A stretch of DNA of 64,000 nucleotides, from contig NC_049912.1 of the NCBI RefSeq assembly GCF_001411555.2, positions 15,075,145-15,139,144 on the forward strand, in the 5' to 3' direction. Within the stretch, counting starts at the first letter, position 1; each line of letters opens with the position of its first letter. Of the stretch, positions 1-10,284 are shown piece after piece. The notes under the pieces are model-generated. The model did not search any database and was not told the DNA's origin. It saw only the letters and a program-made list of their open reading frames with translations. The translations under genes and the position numbers were made by a program. This stretch comes from Juglans regia (taxonomy: Eukaryota > Streptophyta > Magnoliopsida > Fagales > Juglandaceae).

Positions 1-731
1 CCTTTGTATGTGTTTTTGAAACTTGAAAGTTTATTTGAATGCTTGGGAATCTAGAGAAAATGGAAGACGAGAATGGCAATGGTGATGGTGATGGCAACCG
101 CAGCGAAAGAAGAGCGGGAGATTTGGGTAATCTCTTTCGCGTAGCATTAGGAAAAAGAAACACTACACTAGCTATCTGATGGTTTTTTGTGAAAGAAACA
201 AATCCGATACAACCCAGAAACCCGAGTTCCAGATTTTTACAACCGGTTTCATCTGAATTTCGACTTGGATCTTACTCTGTCCTAGTTCCAACCCGGGTTT
301 CGGTCCGGGTATACTCGGGTTCTCGGGCCAGAACCTTGATGAATAGTACTAATAATCTTATGCTTAGTATGTTGGGCCTAATATCTTGTGTCTAATAAGT
401 TAGGCCAATAGTCATATCTCCAACAAGTTGTGCTTAAGTCTTTGTATCTCTCCTTAGCCCTCTTGCCCTATAAGCTTCAGCCCTCATTAAACCAATCTCT
501 TAGGCCTTCCCAAATCCATCTAGTATTTTAACCAAACCACTTAGCCCAACAATGCCACTTTTCATTCTTCCAACGGCCTCTCAGTTTATTTCCTAAAAAT
601 AAATATTGCACTAGAATTTTCTAAATATACTAACTAAGTTGATAAATGTAAACTTCTTTGCCAACTCAAACTCCCAACATTTATCCCTTCTTAAGAATCA
701 CAACTTGCTCTTAGCTAGGGTCATGGTTACT
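1..731. other. Unassigned flank, probably old LTR sequence
   Basis: No recognisable gene. A short ATG frame at 60-179 encodes 39 residues rich in Gly, Asp and Asn (starting MEDENGNGDG) and resembles nothing I know. A 68-codon frame at 189-395 lacks a convincing start. The part nearest 731 is probably the continuation of the minus-strand gypsy LTR whose edge is at 6698, because the LINE between them is an insertion that split one sequence. How far left that LTR reaches is not visible. Confidence 0.4.
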
Positions 732-752
732 AAGGTCATGGCCTAAGGGTTG
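732..752 (+). repeat. Left target site duplication of LINE-1
   Basis: A 21-base string beginning aaggtcatggcc occurs here and again, identically, at 6668-6688 directly after the A-rich tail. The two copies bracket the LINE exactly, as expected of target-primed reverse transcription. The last A residues of the tail may overlap the duplication, so its true length is 19-21 bp. Confidence 0.93.
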
Positions 753-834
753 AATAGTGGGAAAGGCGAGCTCCAAGAAAACTCCAAGACTACCTTTCTG
801 GAGTTTGTTCGTTCCCACTGCCTAGGGTTGTTGC

Positions 835-2318
835 ATGGCGGCAGTAGCTGCCTCTCTGGTGTCTGCTCCACCAGAGAGGAATCCTGCTACATCCTTATCA
901 TATTCACAGGTGGTGTCAAAGACTTCTTCGTCTTCCAATTACAACTACCAATGCGTTTTCCTGTGGATGTTGATGGCCAACCGAGTTTCGTGTTCTCAAA
1001 GGCCGAGATGAAGTGAGCTGCGGTGGATTTTCGTTACACGCTGGTTTTGAAATTCCTACGTTCACGTCCTTCCATTGATACCATTCGACTTGCAGTGCTT
1101 AAGACGTGGGGCTTGCTAGAGATTCATGTCATCAACATCATGGATGCCCATCATGTTTTTGTTCAGTTGAAGTATGAACAGGATTTTATCCATGCATGGG
1201 CGAGGGAAGGGCAAGTTATTGATGGATGCGTATTTCAGTTGTTCCGTTGTACGAAAGATTTCGAGTTGAAGAGTGAACCGACTACGGCGCCTTAATGGAT
1301 TTTCTTGCCAGGTCTTCCCCTCCACCTGTACAAAATTGATTGTTTGCAAATCTTGGAATCAAGATTCAGCAGGTTCTTAGGTACTGACATTGCAACTATG
1401 AACAAAACTCGTGCTTCTGGTACAAGATTATGTGTAGAGTTGAATCTTCTTGAGGAACCAATTAAAGGGTTCCCTATAGTGGTTTCATCACACAAGAAAA
1501 TTTGGCAAGAGGTACGTTACAAGAAACAGGGGTCGTACTGTAAGCGGTGTTGTCACCAAGGTCATACAGAGTTAGTTTGCCATGTTGGGGTCAAGAAGCA
1601 AAAAGAAGATCGTGCGGCCCCAAGAAACCAACGAGGAATGGCGAGTTGTACAAGTGGGGCCTAGTTAGGAGCAGGAGGATCAAAGGGTTGAAGAGCCCTC
1701 TAGCACTCCAGAGCAACTGGTTATTGTTGAAGAGCCCCTTGAGGGCCTTTGCGCAGATCCTGTAGTCCAGGTACGGGTGAACCTTTGGCTAGTGGATCGG
1801 TGGAGTGCAATGGGACTGTGAAGTTTGGTTCAGAACTCAAAGGCAAGGGGGTTGTTGGTGGTGACTCAGTTCAAGGCGATGAGGTGCAGTTTAAGGAGGT
1901 GCAGTTTGATGATGGACTGGTTTCAGCGAAGGTGGTTACTAATGATTTGCATGAGTCTTTCGGTGACTTTGCATGCACAGAGTTGCAGATGGTATTGAGT
2001 AAATCTTTAGAGAGGTCCTAGGAGGCTACGAGTGTTATTGCCATGTAGGAGGGAGTATCGTTGGTTGGGAAGGTTGCAGAGGGGCATCAGGATCTGGTTT
2101 CTGAAATGTTAGCGTTAGAGAATAATGCCACAGTGTCTGGGGTAAATGATGCATATGGTTCAGATCAAGAAGAGAGTACACCTTGTCATTCTTTGGCAAT
2201 AGAGAAGGGTTATGGCTCAGAGTCAGATGTTCTGGTGTCTGCGATGAAGAAGTCTGTAAGCCTAGAATTGCGTCATTCTCAACAGGTTAGTTCTCGCCTT
2301 GCAAAACTTAATATATGA
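835..2318 (+). pseudogene. LINE-1 ORF1 (DUF4283-type, zinc knuckle), broken
   Basis: ORF1 of plant L1 elements is an RNA-binding chaperone-like protein that coats element RNA. The likely start is the ATG at 835 (MAAVAASLV...). The frame shifts near 930-950 and then runs in one frame to 2318, with stops at 1014-1016, 1293-1295, 1662-1664, 2019-2021 and 2046-2048. The DUF4283-like core lies at about 1023-1500 (HAWAREGQV, then WIFLPGLPLHL after a stop). The CCHC knuckle CX2CX4HX4C is at 1539-1580 (CKRCCHQGHTELVC). The rest is a low-complexity acidic tail. The TGA at 2316-2318 overlaps the ORF2 ATG at 2315. Assignment is firm; the protein cannot be made intact. Confidence 0.9.
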
Positions 2319-5300
2319 TTGAGAAGGTTTTGGTTTGGAATGTGTGTGGCTTGCATACATCTAAGAGTAGATTGAAATGTCTGGTTAAAGATTACAGGCC
2401 TCGGATTCTAGTAATTTCAAAGCCATTTGCTGGTGAGGATTCTATGGAGTTCTGGGCACAGTTTCTAGATTTTCCGTCTTATTGTTCTAATGAGGCGATG
2501 GGTGGTAAGCTTTGGGTGTTTGGGAATGATGATTTAATTTTTGAGGTGCAGAATATGTCAAATCAGTTCATTCATGAGTGTTTTATAAAGGAAGCTAAGA
2601 GTATCTATATTTCATTTGTGTATGCTAAGTGCTTACAAGTGGAATGTAGAGATCTTTTACAAGATATTGTGGATGCTCAGAAGGATGAGGCTCCCTAGCT
2701 TGTAGTAGCGGATTTTAATGCCATTCGGGATGATGGTGAGAGGATAGGTGGAGACCCAAGGCCTTTATCAGCTATGGCTGATTTTAATTCATGCATTCAT
2801 AATTCAGGATTTGTGGAGATTGGCTTTAGTGGATGTAGAATGACATGGTGCAATGGTCATAGAGGAACGTCTAGATGTTGGGCACGCTTGGATCAGGCAC
2901 TAGCTAAAACTGTTTTGTTCGAATGGTTCCCGGATGTTCATCTTGAGGTTCTTAATCGTAAGTCATCAGATCATTGTCCTATGTTAATCCGATTTGATAA
3001 GGAAGTGAATTCTTATGGTCCTTACTCGTTCCGCTTTCAAAGCATGTGGTGTACACATGATAATTTTAAGACGTACGTGGAGGATGTTAGGAGGGAAAAG
3101 GTAAATAGTACGGGACTAATTCGGTTGGCTGCCAAGCTTAAGAGGCTAAAAATGGTTTTGCGCACATGGAACAAGGAGGTTTTTGGCCGAGTGGATTAAT
3201 CCATTAAAACCTTGGAGGAACACATGGAGTTTCTGGAATTCAAGCTTCAGGATGGTTTCCAATCGGACTTGGAATATGAATATTTAAGTACCAAGGCTGA
3301 ACTGGAGATGTGGGAAAATAGAGAGGAGCTGAGATTAGTGCAACAAGCAAAAAGGAAATGGCTTGAGGAAGGAGACCATAATTCGAAGTTTTTTCATGCC
3401 TTTGTGAATCAACGCAGGAGAGCGTCGACTATTTCTAAAATGACCCTACCTAATGGGGTTTGTTTGGATTCACCAGAAGTGGTTCACAATGAGGTAGTTA
3501 AATTTTTCCAGAATTTCCTTACGGGAGAGGGTCCTTCTGTGCAGCTAGTTTTAACTGGTCCTGTCTCTTCAGTGGTGAATGATGAGGATAATATTTCTCT
3601 TTATCAAGAACCGATTGAGGAGGAGGTTTTGAGGGCTTTATCTTCTATTCCAAAAAATAGTAGTCCTAGGCCAGATGGTTTTGGCTCAGTTTTTTATTTA
3701 GAGTGTTGGAATATAGTTAAAAGGGACGTGGTTGAAGCTGCTTGGGATTTATTTTCAGGTATGACTCTCCCAAGGTTTTGTTTGGTTTCGTTTATTGTTC
3801 TCATTCCTAAAGTGCAAAATCCACGAAGCTTTGATAAGTTTAGGCCTATTAGCTTGTGTAGTGTTGCATATAAATTTTTTTCAAAAATACTTGTGAATCG
3901 TTTGGCTAGTTTTCTTCCTCGCATGATCTCATGGGAACAAGGTGCCTTAGTTCCGGGGCATAGTATTTTTGAGAATATCACACTAGCGCAAGAAATGGTT
4001 CATTCTCTTCATCGTAAGCGTAATGGAGGTAATGTAATATTGAAGATTGATATGGTAAAAACATATGACCGAGTTGATTGGTGTTTCCTATGTTTGGTTC
4101 TGAAGGGCTTTGGTTTGTCTGAAAGGTTTTGTGGTTTGGTGGAACATACAAACAACCGAGTTGTATGAATGGAACATACAAAGGTTTTTTCAAACCAACT
4201 CGAGGCCTTTGGCTAGGGGATCCTCTTTCTCCATATTTGTTTATTATCATGCAGGAAGTTCTCACTCGGTTATTGCGAAAGGATTTCGAGGAAGAAAAGA
4301 TTGGTTCGTATTATCATCCTCGAGGAGCCCCTTTAGTGTCTCATCATTTATATGCTGTTGATCTTCTTATTTTTGCCAAGGGGGATAAAAGATCGATTAA
4401 AATGTTATTGTTGGCATTGGAAAAATATTCTTCTTGGTCTAGACAGCTAATTAAGAATGAGAAGTCAGCTTTATTTTTGTCCAAACAGATTAATCTGTCC
4501 AGAAAATGTGGCCTTCTTAGAATGACAGGTTTTACGGAATGTACTTTTCCTACTACTTATTTGGGGGTGCCTTGGTGACAGGGCGTCTTACGGCTAGAGC
4601 CTTGGAACCTTTTGTGACTAAAATTCGGAACAAGGTTGTGGGGTGGAAATTAAAAATTTTGTCTCAAGGTGGTCGTCTCACTTTGCTTAAGCATGTGGGG
4701 TCTTGTATGCCGACTCATCTTTTAGCGGTTCTTAATGTGCCTAAGGTTATTCTCACTCAGATAAATTCTATTTTATCGACTTTCTTCTGGAGTAAGTATA
4801 ATGGGAAGGCAAAAAAGAAGTGGGTTGCATGGTCGGCTATTTGTAAGCCGGTAAATGAAGGAGGCTTAGGAATACGGGACCTTGATGAAGTTCAGCAAGC
4901 CATGCATATGAAGTTTGCTTGGCGTCTTCTAACATTAGATAATCTTTGGACCCGGTTCTTTCGAGCTAAATACGTGAAGGAAGGAAATCTTCTTTTGGCG
5001 GTTTCACGTGTAAATCGTTCACTGTTTTGGAAATCTATAATGCAGGCTTTTCCAGAGGTTTATGAGCAATCTAGGGTGCGGGTTAAGGAAGGACGAGTCT
5101 CTTTTTGGCATGATTGATGGCTTTCGAGTGGACCTCTCAATTTTGACGCCCATAATATTATAAACTCTAATCTCGAAGTCAAAGACCTCTGGATTGGGAA
5201 TGTATGGGATGAATCTGCTCTAATAGAGTTAATTGGAGAAAATAAAGCTCTTAAGGTAATTCGGTCAGTGGTGGCAAGTAAGGATGGGTCGGACGTTTCA

Positions 5301-6333
5301 TCTGGGAACCGAACCAAGATGGTCTTTTTTCCATGTCTTCGGCTTGGGACATTATACGGGTTCGTAGGGAAAGCTGTCCATGGGCGGATTGGTTCTGGCA
5401 TAAGCTCCTCCCTAGACGTGTGGTTGTTTGTGTTTGGAAGGCATGGTTCAGGTGCCTCCCAATGGATGCTCGTATTATAACTATGGGTATTAATCTTGCC
5501 TCTCGTTGTGATTGTTGTACGAATGGAAGGTCTGAAACATTGGATCATGTTTTGTCCTCGGGAGATATAGCTACGTTAGTTTGGAGGAAGGCCTTGACGG
5601 CACTGGGTGTTTGATGCATGACAGCTTCATCATGGCGTGCACGTATATCCTATTGGTTCAACTATGTGAAGCGTGCATCCCAGCGGGGTGTACTTGAAGG
5701 CTTGCTTCCGTGTCTGGTTACTTGGAGACTGTGGGCAAGAAGGTGTAAGGATAGAATGGAGGCGACTTATGAATCAGCGGAAGAAGTATGGCTTGCAGTT
5801 AAATTTTGGCTTAGCCAAATTTCTGAAAGCATGTCTAAGTGTAAGAGGCTCTCTCTGGGAGATTATGAGATTCTATTATATATTAATGTGCCTATTAAGC
5901 AGGTTCCTGTGAGTTGTCCTCGTGCAGGGGTGTGGAGAAAGCTAGCGGCTGGTTGGGTGAAGTTGAATGTTGACGGGAGCAGTAGGGGAAACCCGGGATC
6001 TTGTGGAGGAGGTGGAGTGATTAAGGATCATTTGGGGAATGTCAAGGTTGCCTTCTCAGAACACCTGGGTATGGGCACAAATAATGCGGAGGAATTAAAG
6101 GCCCTACTGAGAGGTATCATGGTTTGTAAAGAGTTTGGCTAAATCATGTGGAGATAGAGTGTGATTCTGCGTTAATTGTTCATTGGTTGATTTCGGGTGC
6201 CAGTAATGTGTGGTACTTCTGGGATTATTGGGACCTATTACTTGAATGTCTGGTAGGCATGGTTTCTTCCATTTCACATATTTTCCATGAAGGTAACAAA
6301 GTTGCGGATTTCTTTGCCTGTCAACTGGAATAG
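2315..6333 (+). pseudogene. LINE-1 ORF2: endonuclease, reverse transcriptase, RNase H; broken
   Basis: ORF2 normally nicks the target, copies element RNA and removes the template strand. The APE-like endonuclease starts at 2315 (WNVCGL where relatives have WNVRGL), with stops at 2696-2698 and 3197-3199. The RT domain spans roughly 3600-4570 (FRPISLCSVAYKFF, LKIDMVKTYDRVDW). Frame changes are needed near 4130-4170 and 4540-4578. The catalytic YADD box is YAVD at 4351-4362, so one metal-binding Asp is lost. The zf-RVT region is about 5330-5610 (WFWHKLLPRR). The RNase H domain begins at about 5930 with DGSSRGNPG at 5972-5998, and another shift occurs near 6140. This copy is dead. Confidence 0.92.
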
Positions 6334-6667
6334 GGGATCACAAGGATGTATGGATCAGGTATGATTTTTCTAGCCTCTGCTATGAGGGGCATGATCTGAC
6401 TGGATAAGATTGGTTTTCCATATATAAGGTAGAAAGGTTTTTTCTTTTGTGTGTGGCTTGTTATAGTTAGATGGTTTTTTGTTGGGCTTTGTATAGGATG
6501 GGTTTTTTATTTTAATCTTGTTTGATGCATGGGGTATTTTTGTAAATCCCAAGTGTCCGTCTATTACCACGGTATTCCTCATCCATAAGTGAGGGTTTAT
6601 TAATAAACTTGGAATGGGGCTGCTATGTGGATGGCTACCGACTCTTCTTTAAAAAAGAAAAAAAGAA

Positions 6668-6688
6668 AAGGTCATGGCCTAAGGGTTG
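6668..6688 (+). repeat. Right target site duplication of LINE-1
   Basis: Exact second copy of 732-752, directly after the A-rich tail. The sequence continues into gggtgttaca, the edge of a minus-strand gypsy LTR, which identifies the pre-insertion site. Confidence 0.93.
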
Positions 6689-7260
6689 GGGTGTTACATC
6701 CCCCCCCCCCCCCCCCCCCCCACCTTAAAAGAAGATTTCATCCTCGAATATTGGGGTACGTGCTAGTGAGAATGAGTAAGGCTTAGAACACACATATACT
6801 ATGTGTATATATATATATATACTTACCAACAACTCTATGGTCCCAAACTGGATGAGGAAAACACAGCGACATCCTCATCATCCGACACATCTTCCTAAGT
6901 GTGATAGAATAAGGTATCCTCCTTCGCGTCGTAGTTTGCATTAACTCATTCTTCCATCTCTCTCCAATGTTCAGTTGACGCATCCTTCATTTCTGGAGAT
7001 CCCTCCTCACGAAATCATACGCGATGCATGGAAGAGTCATATAACTTTGAGACATCTGTGGAAGAGAGAGTGGGATATAGCGGCTCTTCATTTGCTTGTC
7101 AAAGCTAGGCTACTCGACCCTCAGTGTGTAGTTGGTCAAGTTATTTCCCTCCTCTTGGCATTGAAGCTAGTAGGTCTAAGTCTCACTAATCCAATCAGCA
7201 GAGTCTAGAGGTGGCTGGTGCTCCTCATGGGATAATGACCTCGTAGTCCTGATATTACCC
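6689..7260 (-). mobile_element. 3' end of a Ty3/gypsy element: LTR edge, polypurine tract, internal remnant
   Basis: Read on the minus strand, a G-rich tract is followed by TGTAACACCCC, the usual junction between gypsy internal DNA and 3' LTR. The LTR edge is at 6698. The tract is 22 consecutive C on the plus strand (6700-6721). The flanking minus-strand string 'ttcgaggatgaaat' is typical of the DNA just before the polypurine tract of such elements. The LTR continues below 6689, interrupted by LINE-1. 6740-7260 is presumably decayed internal DNA; I recognise no protein domain in it. Confidence 0.7.
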
Positions 7261-7379
7261 TGTCTGTCATGACCTAGAACGTGAGTCTAGTGATACTCTA
7301 ATCTCTCTCTCTAAGTCCAATAAGATTTGACCATATTATTTAACCTCCCTCCTTCATCTGTGTTCTTCCCTTTGCCTCA
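7261..7379. other. Short unassigned spacer
   Basis: No gene or clear element homology seen. It joins the gypsy remnant to the family A fragment that begins near 7380. Confidence 0.3.
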
Positions 7380-8300
7380 ATACCTAGCCTAGGGAGGTGG
7401 GGGAAACTTCCTCAAGAAGCCATGCATGGGTGGTGCTTTTGGATGGGCCTTAACCGAGTGGGCCTCACTTTAGGGTTTAAAGGGGTTTGTTTGAGTTTCG
7501 ATTTTTAGCAAGCCTGATTCTAATTGTTCTTGCCCCAATGAAATTAGCAAGATATAAAAGAATAAATGAGGGTGTAATAGCATGTATTTGAGTGGTTAAT
7601 AGCATCTGAAGTGATTAATCACTTACACTAAAATTGGTCATTTAGGGATTTGGGGAAACCATTTTAGGGTTTCTGTTGAATCTCGAAGGCTTGGGGTTTT
7701 ACTATGGTTGGAACCCTCATTTAGTTGGTCAAAAAGTATTTGGCTGGATGGAATAGTGTTTACCTTAGGTGTCATAATCACAATGCTTGATTTTCCTTCC
7801 ATTCCTTCCTATTTCCATCTCATGATTCCTCTTAGTGCCAAGTGTCCTACACTATTTTACCAAGTGTGACTAAGATCTTGTCATGTTTCTAACAAAATTT
7901 CTCAAGGCTAATTTGGATAATCCACATAGTGATTTAACAATGACTAACTTGGGTGCCACGTGACGCTGTCACGAGTGTAACTATTCACCTAAAAAATTGC
8001 AGAAAATAATATTACATCATAAAATCCTAAATAATTATATGAGTCTAGTGATTCAATTTTTTTCACAAAATTCGACTTCTTGGGTACCTAAAATCCCAAA
8101 TATTTATCTGAAAATAATGGTGTAATTCACTTTCCAATCCCATACTCCTAGATAGCTCAATTAATTAAAACAGAAATTCTATCACCATAGCAAATAGAAC
8201 ACTAACTATGGTGTCAGACTAAAACCTAAGCGGTTACTCGATTCGTGAAATCTTTTAGGGATTTCATGAGGTTCTTAAGGTCTACAAAACTTCATCCATG
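7380..8300 (+). mobile_element. Family A LTR fragment (3' part)
   Basis: Collinear by eye with 16710-17720 and 37730-38740, the 3' quarter of the long family A LTR. Shared anchors include ggaaacttc-tcaagaag, taaaggggtttg/taaaggtggtttg, the 'agtgattaa' block, and a closing block around 'atgaggttcttaa'. The match fades near 8300 before the terminal TTACA, and the 5' 3.7 kb of the LTR is absent, so it is a truncated copy. Confidence 0.72.
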
Positions 8301-8384
8301 AGGCGACCCGAGGCATCGACGGGTTCCCCATCTGAACTCACCTCCTTTTAAAGGACCAGGAAAGGGAGAGCCCTGCTAACTTTA

Positions 8385-9238
8385 GAGGACAAAATTCCTT
8401 ATAAGGTGGGGAGGATGTTAGGTAAAAGAGGACAAGCCATTCTTTAATTGAGTGGAAGGCAAAAGATGAGAAATACTCCAATGGTCTAAGGAAAGTGATG
8501 AAGGGAGACACAAAGGCCTAGTTGACATGTCCTAGAGCAATGTGGAGATTAGTGTCTCGATCATGGTAGGCAAGCTAAAAGTGTTGCCTACTGTGAAGAT
8601 GAGAAGAAGAAGTTGAAGAGGCTGGTGAACTCAGATGAGACAAAACAAGAGTTACCCGCCCAAGGTGAGAAGGGATTACTCACCTAGGATGATCAACGGT
8701 CAAGGATAGATCAACCTAGACATGGGACCTTGCAAGATAACACGGAAGGGCTCGAAAAGGTGATAGTGTTGTACGTAGAAGCCCACACTCCATCTAAAGG
8801 GTTACATTCGGAGTGATTTTACAATGACAGATGAAGGCTTAACAGGTCATGTCATCTAACATAGCAGGATGACTCAGACCACACTCAAGACCCTCTTTCA
8901 AGGAAAGATGAAGGACCAAGTGTTTAGACCATGCTTGGTAGTCTGTCTCAGTTATCCTGCAGTGTGACAAAGAAGGATTAAAGAAAATTTTTACCGTAGA
9001 TCTAGAGTTAGAAATACATCAAAAAATACATCTCACAATCCCACCCTATTTAAAGAACCTGGACTTGGGATGAGATCTCACTTTTGATACTTTATTAACA
9101 AAAAGCTCATAAAGTCAATTGCTACGGAAAGCAAGAAGCAAATAGGTAGTGAAGAAACTTCCGACATAGGAAGGAAGGTTAGCTTCTAAGATAGTGTTAG
9201 GTAATGTGGGGTGAATGTTGTGAGTAAGAGGCGTTACA
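8385..9238 (+). mobile_element. Gypsy polypurine-tract region plus possible solo LTR
   Basis: 'gaggacaaaattccttat' followed by 'aaggtggggaggatgtta' (8385-8418) matches the layout before gypsy 3' LTRs: polypurine tract, then TGT. The following 0.8 kb ends in 'ggcgttaca' at about 9238, a plausible LTR 3' edge. A TATA-like 'ctatttaaag' lies near 9047-9056. No coding domain is seen. The start is TGTTAG rather than TGTAAC, so the boundaries are tentative. Confidence 0.45.
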
Positions 9239-10284
9239 TATCTCTATAACTTCTTTCCTCCATCCTACAAGCATGAATAAATATTTCAATCATTATGCTT
9301 ATATCTACATTTACACACTAATTTTTGATGTTTTGAAGGTTCCAATGTTTTTAACTGTTTTCAATACATGACTCCATATCCCTTTTTGGTAACCCATTAT
9401 CTCTTTATGAGAATGTCTATCTCTATGTGAGAAGTCGATAGTGTGAATACATAATCATGGGATGGGATCGAAAATTCCTTGAACCATTCCACGAAACATT
9501 ACCACGTGCTTCACACAAGAAGGAGAATGCCTCATGGGGATTGGGGTGGAATGGTGTCATATTTGGCCTCACCTGATAGTAGGGATGTGGGATCCCTTAA
9601 CGTATCACGTGGTGGTTTCCTCAAGTGGGTTAATCGAGTAGTAACATCCTTGGTACAACAAGTATCTCTGTGTGATGAATATCTGTCTGTGTGACAAACA
9701 TCTGCCTGTATTGAGAATATATGCATGTGTTGTGAATATCTATGTGATAAGCACCTATATGGTGGAAGAAGGTGACTTGGCTGAAAAAGGCAGAATAATG
9801 GCTTTTACATGTTTTATACTTATATTGGATAGTGTGATTCCTCACCATACTATTACTAATGTGTTTATGTATTTTACATAAAAAGGGCAATGGCCCCTAA
9901 GGATGATAACTCGCCATGCCTATGTATTTACATGTATTAACTGAAAGGGTGATTCCTCGCTATAAGAATGTGTTTAGGATGCACATAGCAATAAGAATGA
10001 GGCTGATTCCTCATCATGCATATACGTGCATGTCCAGTAGTTTCATAAAAAGTGTTCATAGCATCTTTGGCAGCATTATCTCTCATTAACAGTCTTGACT
10101 TAGCCGCTTAACCTACCTATGGTTTCATTCTCGAGACCATAGATTTTAATGCAGGTCAAGACTCCGGCATAATGCCAGATGAAGAAGAGTCAATCTCGCA
10201 CGAGTCCTATGTGCAGAGACTAGTACTCGCCTTAATACCAGTACCCGTCGTAGCTACCTTGTGCCTTCCCTCAAAATATATATT
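9239..10284. other. Unassigned noncoding repeat-like DNA
   Basis: No gene found. It contains a small minisatellite (9670-9760) and three spaced copies of 'gattcctc' at about 9836-10015. General look and position suggest decayed LTR sequence, but no partner copy was found in the window. Confidence 0.35.
9670..9760 (+). repeat. Degenerate 17-19 bp minisatellite, about 5 copies
   Basis: Units begin gtgtgatgaatatctgtct (9670), gtgtgacaaacatctgcct (9689), gtattgagaatatatgcat (9708), gtgttgtgaatatctat (9727) and gtgataagcacctatat (9744). The shared core is GTG...ATC/T. Confidence 0.75.

Larger units (their letters stand above)
753..6667 (+). mobile_element. LINE-1: full-length, inactive plant L1 retrotransposon with RNase H
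   Basis: A 5.9-kb non-LTR element in the usual order: ORF1 with zinc knuckle, then ORF2 with endonuclease, reverse transcriptase, zf-RVT region and RNase H, a short 3' untranslated part and an A-rich tail (6651-6669). It is bounded by exact 21-bp duplications. Its 3' end (about 6540-6650) shares blocks with LINE-2, including TTATTAATAAACTTGG and a tail ending near GGCTACCGACTCTT, so the two are relatives. Both ORFs are broken by stops and frameshifts. It is inserted in a gypsy LTR: removing it joins 731-752 to the LTR edge at 6689-6698. Confidence 0.93.

Noticed and set aside
60..179. 39-codon ATG frame with Gly/Asp/Asn-rich start
   Set aside because: Too short to judge and no neighbouring exon or domain; could be a first exon but nothing supports it.
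6961..7208. 77-codon plus-strand frame MTHPSFLEI...
   Set aside because: Lies in decayed gypsy 3' DNA of the opposite strand; no recognised domain.
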